The notes under the pieces are model-generated. The model saw nothing but the letters and a program-made list of their open reading frames with translations. It searched no databases and was not told the DNA's origin. A DNA stretch of 11,500 nt from Gemmatimonadota bacterium (GTDB lineage Bacteria; Gemmatimonadota; Gemmatimonadetes; Gemmatimonadales; GWC2-71-9), in contig QHTS01000080.1 of assembly GCA_003220905.1 (NCBI GenBank), positions 1 through 11,500 on the forward strand, read 5' to 3'. Positions 6,957-11,500 of the stretch are shown in pieces (positions within the stretch are counted from its first letter, which is position 1; each line of letters opens with the position of its first letter). The translations under genes and the position numbers were made by a program.

Positions 6957-6969
6957 CACGTATATATGC
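6938..6969. promoter_or_regulatory. 32-bp AT-rich near-perfect palindrome, probable MarR operator
   Basis: The left arm GCATATATATGTGTAT (6938-6953) and the right arm ATACACGTATATATGC (6954-6969) are complementary at 15 of 16 positions; the one mismatch is T6947 against G6960. The central 12 bp GTGTATATACAC are perfectly symmetrical. The element is an abrupt AT-rich island in DNA of about two-thirds G+C. It covers the presumed -10 box and the ATG (6966-6968) of the MarR-family gene. MarR dimers bind palindromes of about 16-20 bp, often over their own promoter, so autoregulation is the natural reading. The length could hold two overlapping dimer sites. It could also affect the divergent DUF2059 promoter. 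Confidence 0.7.
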
Positions 6970-7442
6970 CGCGACGCCGTCTGCCGACTTCGCTCGACGA
7001 GATATCCAGTCACTGCGTGTGCTTCAGTGTGCGCCGCGCGGCCCGCGCCGTCACGCAAGCCTACGACCGCACGCTCGCGCCGAGCGGCCTTCGCGCCACG
7101 CAGCTGACGCTGCTGGTCGCCCTGGCGCGCGTCGGCACCGTCCCGTTCGCCAGGCTGGCGAGCGCTCTGGGAATGGACCGCACGACGTTCACCCGGAACG
7201 TGGCGCCCCTCAAGCGAGACGGGCTCCTGACCATGCGGCGAGGACCGGACCGTCGAGTGAAGCTCGTCGCGATCACCACGAGCGGCCGGAAGGCGCTGGC
7301 CAGGGCGATCCCGCTGTGGGAGCGTGCGCAGCGGCGCATCACCACAGGCTTGGGCGCGGGACACTGGGATTCCCTCCGCCGGGAGATCGAACGGATCACC
7401 GCGCTCGCTGACATCAACCCTCGAGAAGGAACCCGACCATGA
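6966..7442 (+). CDS. MarR-family winged-helix transcriptional regulator
   Basis: This 158-residue protein has the MarR layout: an N-terminal dimerisation helix (13-36), winged helix-turn-helix at about 40-105 and C-terminal helices. LRATQLTLLVALA (42-54) is helix 2, MDRTTFTRNVAPLKRDGLL (70-88) includes the recognition helix, and RRGPDRRVKLVAIT (91-104) is the wing with its conserved Asp-Arg. A Cys-Val-Cys pair at 17-19 precedes the RRAAR segment, close to where OhrR-type members keep a redox-active cysteine. Such proteins are dimeric repressors released by small ligands or oxidation; the signal here is unknown. The ATG at 6966 lies inside the palindrome and has no ribosome binding site, consistent with leaderless translation. 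The stop overlaps the next gene's start in ATGA, so the pair is translationally coupled. Family is secure; the start is likely. Confidence 0.93.
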   Translation: MPRRRLPTSLDEISSHCVCFSVRRAARAVTQAYDRTLAPSGLRATQLTLLVALARVGTVPFARLASALGMDRTTFTRNVAPLKRDGLLTMRRGPDRRVKLVAITTSGRKALARAIPLWERAQRRITTGLGAGHWDSLRREIERITALADINPREGTRP

Positions 7443-8212
7443 TCCCCCTCATTCCGTGGTACATCACGCTGATCGTGCTCGCGATCAACCTGACGATCGC
7501 CGTAACCGTCTGGCGCCTCGTGTCCAACGCGGCGGGGCGAAGCGGCCTCCCGCCCACCACGCGGCGCGCAGTCCGTGCAGGCTCCGCCCTCTTCCTCGGC
7601 GCGTGGCTCGGCGCAGCCCTGCTCGCCGCGCCCGCCCCGGCATCGCTCGCGGCCCGAGACGAGTTCTACATCACGCCGCTGATCCCGTTGTTCGCGGCGC
7701 TGGGGCTCACGATCGTGTCCCTGGCGCTGTGGCGCTCCGCAGCGCTCCGGAGTGTGGTCGCCGCGGCGTCTCTCCCCGCGCTCATCGGGGTGCAGTTCTA
7801 CCGCACCATCGGGGCGGTGTTCGTGGTGCTGCTCGCCCAGGGACAGCTCCCCGCCCACTTCGCGCTGCCGGCCGGTTGGGGCGACGTGGCGATCGGGCTC
7901 ACTGCCCCGCTCGTGGCGCTGGCGCTCGCCCGCGGCGTCCCGGGCGGCCGCACGCTGGCCATCTCCTGGAACGTGCTCGGTCTCTTGGATCTGGTCGTCG
8001 CCGTCGGGATGGGGACGGGCTTCTTGGCCCCGGTTCTGGCGCCGGACCTCGGCGCGCGGGTTCCACCAGCCGCGGCGATGGGAGTGTTTCCGATGATCCT
8101 CGTCCCGACCTTCGCGGTGCCGGTGTCGGTCCTGCTGCACGCGCTCGCCCTCGGGGGGTTGTTGCGGAAGGTTCGGCTGGACTCGGGGCTCGTGTCGGAG
8201 CCGCTGGTGTGA
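7439..8212 (+). CDS. Multi-pass membrane protein of unknown function, co-expressed with MarR
   Basis: This 257-residue protein is very hydrophobic, with about seven predicted helices near residues 4-27, 47-66, 77-98, 103-132, 146-165, 172-196 and 211-242. A conserved-looking stretch is QFYRTIGAVFVVLLAQGQLP (119-138) followed by FALPAGWGDVAIGLTAP (141-157), with single Arg and Asp residues in or next to membrane segments. I recognise no transporter or enzyme signature. The start is supported by GAAGGA eight bases before the ATG and by the ATGA overlap with the MarR gene. In this arrangement the membrane protein is probably the main target of the regulator, for instance an exporter or a protein responding to the MarR ligand; this is inference. 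No gene follows on this strand before the convergent gene at 8315. Confidence 0.88.
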   Translation: MIPLIPWYITLIVLAINLTIAVTVWRLVSNAAGRSGLPPTTRRAVRAGSALFLGAWLGAALLAAPAPASLAARDEFYITPLIPLFAALGLTIVSLALWRSAALRSVVAAASLPALIGVQFYRTIGAVFVVLLAQGQLPAHFALPAGWGDVAIGLTAPLVALALARGVPGGRTLAISWNVLGLLDLVVAVGMGTGFLAPVLAPDLGARVPPAAAMGVFPMILVPTFAVPVSVLLHALALGGLLRKVRLDSGLVSEPLV

Positions 8213-8314
8213 CCTACGACGGAGGGGCGCGCACCGGAGCGTCTACGAGGGAGAGTACGGCGCAGCAAGCCGCAGAAGGAGCAGAGCCTCGTGAGCGACC
8301 CGCCCCACGCGTGT

Positions 8315-8794
8315 CTAGATCGGCTCCCCGCTCGTCAAGAACCCGTGATGGGGACTCCAGCCACCGAACAGACGGTGCCAGAGGGGAGCATCGAGCCCGA
8401 ATTCGAGCCTTGTCGGTTGCCACGTACCGCCGGTAAGCGTCGGTGCTGTCCAGAGACATTCTTTCGGCGAGATGGCGTGGACGGGCACGTACCATGTCAT
8501 GACGTCAGCCTGGCGCCGCCAGACGCTGCGTACCTCCCCATCGACGACGACCGAGACATTGATCGCCTGCACCGGGCCGGTTCCGGGATCAACGATGGCG
8601 CCGCCGATCAAATAGCCGACCAGGGGTCCGGTCGGCCCCGCGTGAACCGGCATCCCCATGCAGTGATCGGCCCCGGTCATGCGCCGGTACTTCGTGCTGC
8701 TTCGCGAGCACCACGCGATGAGCGCCACGAAGACGATCGCCATGGCGAATGCGGCCGCTCGGCCCACGGCGGAGGAGAGAGTCGTGTTGGGCAT
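8315..8794 (-). CDS. Hypothetical membrane-anchored protein
   Basis: This 159-residue product begins with a hydrophilic leader and one membrane segment (AAAFAMAIVFVALIAW, about 13-28), followed by Cys29 and a basic stretch. This suggests a membrane anchor with the rest (about 30-159) outside the cytoplasm. The outer part has a Gly-rich segment (GPLVGYLIGGAIVDPGTGP, 56-74), a beta-like stretch (INVSVVVDGEVRSVW) and many aromatic residues (TWYVPVHAI, TWQPTRLEF, LWHRLFGGW). I recognise no family. The gene rests on the open frame, the membrane segment and protein-like composition; no ribosome binding site is seen before the ATG at 8792-8794. It converges with the membrane protein ending at 8212 and diverges from the propionate-CoA ligase gene. 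An overlapping + strand open frame is less protein-like. Confidence 0.6.
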   Translation of the reverse strand: MPNTTLSSAVGRAAAFAMAIVFVALIAWCSRSSTKYRRMTGADHCMGMPVHAGPTGPLVGYLIGGAIVDPGTGPVQAINVSVVVDGEVRSVWRRQADVMTWYVPVHAISPKECLWTAPTLTGGTWQPTRLEFGLDAPLWHRLFGGWSPHHGFLTSGEPI

Positions 8795-8990
8795 TGGACG
8801 CGACCGCGCCTAACCTGCGGCCTTCAACCCGCTGGCGCAATGCGCTGCCCTTGAAACCCCGCTTGAGACCGGCCCGCCTTGAACTGTCGGTGCGGTTCTG
8901 AGCGGGGTGCCAACTACCCGCCCTGGCGCAACCGGGCGCGCGGCCCGCAGCTTTGACACCAACGTCACGCACCCCGCCCCGGGGGGACTC
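8795..8990. promoter_or_regulatory. Divergent intergenic region upstream of the propionate-CoA ligase gene
   Basis: This 196-bp region must hold the promoters of the ligase gene (+) and the hypothetical gene (-). It contains an inverted repeat GCGCA-A-TGCGC (8835-8845), three CTTGA elements at 8850, 8862 and 8878 that share CTTGA[AG]A/C-like sequence, and a 9-bp direct repeat CTGGCGCAA at 8832-8840 and 8923-8931. These could be regulator-binding sites. No -10 box close to consensus is visible on the + strand. GGGGGG at 8981-8986 is the ribosome binding site of the ligase gene. Confidence 0.35.
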
Positions 8991-10916
8991 ATGCACACCA
9001 CGCCCGGCATCCACACCACGCAGAGCATCCAAGACGACGTCTACGCCCAGTGGGTCAAAGACCCCGAAGGGTTTTGGGCCGAAGCCGGCGACGCGATCCA
9101 CTGGAACAAGCGATGGGACCGCGTCCTCGATAGCTCGCGCGCCCCGTTCTACCGCTGGTTCCCAGGTGGGGTGGTCAACACGTGCTACAACGCGCTCGAT
9201 TGGCACGTGGAGCACGGCCGGGGCGATCAGCCCGCGCTGGTGTACGACAGCCCCGTAACGGGAACCGTCAAGACCTTCACCTTTCGAGAGCTGCTGAACG
9301 AGGTCGCCCGGTTCGCCGGAGTGCTGGTCGGACAGGGCGCCGGGAAGGGCCACCGGGTCATCATCTACATGCCCATGGTCCCGGAGGCGGTGATCGCGAT
9401 GCTGGCGTGCGCGCGGATCGGGGCGATTCATTCGGTCGTATTCGGGGGCTTCGCCTCGCACGAGCTCGCGGCGCGCATCAGCCACGCGGAGCCGACGCTG
9501 ATCGTGTCCGCCTCGTGCGGCATCGAAGTGAATCGCGTCGTTCCCTACAAGCCGTTGCTCGACAAGGCGATCGAGCTCGCCACGGTGAAGCCGCGTCGCT
9601 GTATCATCCTCCAGCGGCCCGAAGAGCGGGCTCCGATGATCGCCGGGCGCGACCGCGACTGGGGGGAGTTGATGGCGGCGGCGCGGGGCGCGGAGTGCGT
9701 GCCCGTCGCCGCGACCGATCCGCTCTACATCCTCTATACGTCGGGCACCACGGGGATGCCGAAGGGCGTCGTCCGCGACAACGGCGGCCACGCCGTCGCG
9801 CTCAAGTGGAGCATGCCGCACATCTACGGCGTCGAGCCCGGCGAAGTCTTCTGGGCCGCCTCCGACCTCGGCTGGGCGGTCGGGCACTCCTACATCGTCT
9901 ACGGTCCGCTGCTCAACGGGAACACCACCATCCTGTACGAGGGGAAGCCGGTCGGCACGCCCGATCCCGGTGCCTTCTGGCGGGTGATCTCGCAGCACCG
10001 GGTCCGCGTCTTCTTTACCGCTCCGACGGCGATCCGCGCCATCAAACGCGACGATCCCACGGGGGAACACGTCCGGCGCCACGACCTGAGCGCGTTCCGG
10101 ACGTTCTTTCTCGCCGGCGAGCGGTGCGATCCCGACACGCTGCACTGGGCGGAGCAGCAGCTCGGCGTCCCGGTCATCGACCACTGGTGGCAGACGGAGA
10201 CCGGTTGGCCCATCGGGGTGAATTGCGTGGGGCTGGGAATGCTCCCGGTGAAACCGGGGTCGTGCGCCAAGGCCGTCGCGGGGTACGACGTGCGCGTCCT
10301 GGGCGAGGACGGCCACGAGCTGCCCGCCGGGGAGACCGGAAACATCGTCATCCGGCTGCCGTTGCCTCCGGGCTGCCTGCCGACGCTCTGGAACAACGAC
10401 GAGGGTTACGTGCGCTCGTACATGAGCCGGTACCCGGGCTACTACCTCACGGCCGATGCCGGCTACAAGGACGAGGACGGTTACCTCTGGGTGATGGGTC
10501 GCACCGACGACATCATCAACGTGGCGGGCCACCGGCTCTCCACCGGGGCCATGGAAGAGGTGCTCGCCTCCCATCCCGACGTGGCCGAGTGTGCGGTCGT
10601 GGGCGTGGCCGACGAGATCAAGGGGGAGATTCCGCTGGGGCTCATCGTGCTCAAGGTGGGCGTGCAGCGGCCCGCCGACGCCATCGCCGACGAGCTCGTG
10701 GCCAGGGTGCGTGAGCGGATCGGCCCAGTCGCGGCGTTCAGGAAGGCGATCGTCGTGCAGCGGCTGCCGAAGACGCGATCCGGCAAGATCTTGCGCGGTA
10801 CGATCAAAAAGATCGCCGATGGGAAAGAGTACCGGGTGCCACCCACGATCGACGATCCCGTGAGTCTCGATGAGATCACGGCGACGTTGGCCACGGCAGG
10901 GTATCCACGGCGCTGA
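8991..10916 (+). CDS. prpE: Propionate-CoA ligase (propionyl-CoA synthetase)
   Basis: This 641-residue enzyme of the ANL adenylate-forming family activates propionate with ATP and CoA to propionyl-CoA via propionyl-AMP, in the cytoplasm. Motifs: CARIGAIHSVVFGGFASHEL (140-159), P-loop YTSGTTGMPKG (249-259), FWAASDLGWAVGHSYIVYGP (287-306), DHWWQTETGWPI (397-408), GRTDDIINVAGHRLS (503-517), and PKTRSGKILRGTIKK (593-607) with catalytic Lys599. The ending TIDDPVSLDEI (619-629) is very like PrpE proteins such as that of E. coli, which separates it from acetyl-CoA synthetase. In the YLTGD-like motif it reads YLTADAG (485-491), keeping the Asp. The ATG at 8991 is preferred over an upstream GTG at 8907 because it gives the family's usual length (about 630) and has GGGGGG four bases ahead. 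No methylcitrate or methylmalonyl genes lie beside it, and it ends 19 bp from the convergent DinB gene. Confidence 0.95.
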   Translation: MHTTPGIHTTQSIQDDVYAQWVKDPEGFWAEAGDAIHWNKRWDRVLDSSRAPFYRWFPGGVVNTCYNALDWHVEHGRGDQPALVYDSPVTGTVKTFTFRELLNEVARFAGVLVGQGAGKGHRVIIYMPMVPEAVIAMLACARIGAIHSVVFGGFASHELAARISHAEPTLIVSASCGIEVNRVVPYKPLLDKAIELATVKPRRCIILQRPEERAPMIAGRDRDWGELMAAARGAECVPVAATDPLYILYTSGTTGMPKGVVRDNGGHAVALKWSMPHIYGVEPGEVFWAASDLGWAVGHSYIVYGPLLNGNTTILYEGKPVGTPDPGAFWRVISQHRVRVFFTAPTAIRAIKRDDPTGEHVRRHDLSAFRTFFLAGERCDPDTLHWAEQQLGVPVIDHWWQTETGWPIGVNCVGLGMLPVKPGSCAKAVAGYDVRVLGEDGHELPAGETGNIVIRLPLPPGCLPTLWNNDEGYVRSYMSRYPGYYLTADAGYKDEDGYLWVMGRTDDIINVAGHRLSTGAMEEVLASHPDVAECAVVGVADEIKGEIPLGLIVLKVGVQRPADAIADELVARVRERIGPVAAFRKAIVVQRLPKTRSGKILRGTIKKIADGKEYRVPPTIDDPVSLDEITATLATAGYPRR

Positions 10917-10935
10917 GCCGCCGGATCCGCCTCGT

Positions 10936-11484
10936 TCAGCCTCCGCCCGCCCACACCCGCTCCGCCTGCCACAAGTGCCGGTGCTGGTGCCGCGGCAGAA
11001 TCGTGAAGCAGGCGAAGAGATTGTACCGCACATGCGCGTTGAACGGCGAAGTCACGCGCACCTGGGAAAGCGGCAGGCCGTCCGCCTGGGCGAGGCAGTC
11101 GAGCTGCGCGGCCTGGAGACGATCGAATTCTTGGACCAGGAGCGCAGGGGCGGCCAAGCTCGAGGGCAGGAACCGCGCGATGGTCTTCAACCGGACACGA
11201 ACCGGCGGTCCCATCGTCGCCCACAACAGCCAGCCGATGGGATCCCGACGGTACCGGCCCGGCGGGCGCCGCTCCAGCATGCGAGCGCGAGACACGGCGT
11301 GCTGCAACAGCGGCACATAGGCCATTGACGTGAGGTTCAAATGCGCCACGCACTCGGCCACGGACCAGCGCTCCGGGTCGGCGCGCAGCCCCCAGCGCTC
11401 CTCCGGAATCGCGCGCACCAGCTCGTGAAGACGCGCCTGCGCGCTGCGATACTCATCGGCGATCAGTTGGAGTTGCGGATGCAT
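10936..11484 (-). CDS. DinB-superfamily protein (DinB_2-like)
   Basis: This protein of about 182 residues has the four-helix pattern of the DinB/YfiT-like putative metalloenzyme superfamily. Near the N-terminus is RWGLRADPERWSVAECVAHL, the typical W-S-x-x-E-x-x-x-H-L motif, giving His48 as the first metal ligand. Near the C-terminus PRHQHRHLWQAERV supplies the HxxxH pair (His166 and His170). All three expected metal-binding histidines are therefore present. Members include thiol-S-transferases and many proteins of unknown role; the substrate cannot be predicted. The ATG at 11482-11484 is preferred: GAAGG lies 11 bases upstream, while a GTG at 11491-11493 would be too close to that site. The frame stays open to the window edge, so a more upstream start cannot be excluded. 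It converges with prpE, 19 bp apart, with only an 8-bp palindrome CGGATCCG between them. Confidence 0.9.
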   Translation of the reverse strand: MHPQLQLIADEYRSAQARLHELVRAIPEERWGLRADPERWSVAECVAHLNLTSMAYVPLLQHAVSRARMLERRPPGRYRRDPIGWLLWATMGPPVRVRLKTIARFLPSSLAAPALLVQEFDRLQAAQLDCLAQADGLPLSQVRVTSPFNAHVRYNLFACFTILPRHQHRHLWQAERVWAGGG

Positions 11485-11500
11485 GTGCGCCACCGCCTTC

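Noticed and set aside
8291..8854. + strand open frame overlapping the hypothetical protein gene
   Set aside because: Arg/Pro/His-rich composition with no domain or membrane segment; the minus-strand frame with its N-terminal helix is more protein-like.
8953..8981. Perfect -35-like TTGACA at 8953-8958 upstream of prpE
   Set aside because: At 16-18 bases downstream the sequence is only G and C, so there is no -10 element and the match is probably chance.
8907..8990. Upstream GTG start that would lengthen the propionate-CoA ligase to 669 residues
   Set aside because: The extra 28 residues are not family-like, and the ATG at 8991 has a GGGGGG site and gives the usual family length.
10922..10929. 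8-bp palindrome CGGATCCG between prpE and the DinB gene as a terminator
   Set aside because: Too short, no loop and no T-run; expected by chance in this composition.
8589..11033. A 2.4-kb open frame on the minus strand, antisense to the whole propionate-CoA ligase gene
   Set aside because: The translation is Arg/Asp/His/Gly-rich with no family similarity, while the + strand encodes a complete, motif-perfect enzyme. Long antisense frames are expected opposite GC-rich codons.

Overview
The window is GC-rich DNA, roughly two thirds G+C, with densely packed bacterial genes and several strong AAGGAGG-type ribosome binding sites. The gene content is a broad-family serine hydrolase repertoire, DUF2277, DUF2059, DinB-like proteins and many hypothetical membrane proteins. 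It resembles a soil or sediment bacterium such as Gemmatimonadota or Acidobacteriota, but no marker gene fixes the phylum. No rRNA, tRNA, CRISPR array, insertion sequence or phage gene is visible.

Layout. (1) Positions 1-313 hold the C-terminal end of a beta-lactamase-family serine hydrolase on the + strand. It meets a minus-strand short-chain dehydrogenase/reductase (310-1119) tail to tail, and their stop codons overlap. (2) A 312-bp gap (1120-1431) carries a strong imperfect hairpin. (3) From 6786 down to 1432 lies a run of six co-directional minus-strand genes with gaps of 54 bp or less. In transcription order they are a secreted DUF2059 protein, a secreted class-C beta-lactamase-like serine hydrolase, a small DUF2277 protein, an M3 metallopeptidase lipoprotein that overlaps DUF2277 by 14 bp, a broken orotate-phosphoribosyltransferase-like gene, and a four-helix membrane protein of unknown function. 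(4) Divergent from this run is a two-gene + strand unit (6966-8212): a MarR-family regulator and a multi-helix membrane protein joined by an ATGA overlap. A 32-bp near-perfect AT-rich palindrome covers the presumed regulator promoter and its start codon. (5) A minus-strand hypothetical membrane-anchored protein (8315-8794) is followed by a divergent, complete propionate-CoA ligase gene (8991-10916). (6) A DinB-superfamily protein lies on the minus strand at the right edge.

How the genes may work together: the six-gene run reads as an envelope or periplasmic peptide-handling cluster, because three consecutive secreted or lipid-anchored products (DUF2059, serine hydrolase, M3 peptidase) are encoded together. 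This is inference from signal sequences and spacing. The MarR protein most likely represses its own promoter and thereby controls the membrane protein encoded after it. The propionate-CoA ligase stands alone, without methylcitrate-cycle genes beside it.

I did not find a clear new multi-gene system. The items most worth a second look are the MarR palindrome with its apparently leaderless start, the decayed phosphoribosyltransferase, and an SDR enzyme that lacks the usual catalytic tyrosine.
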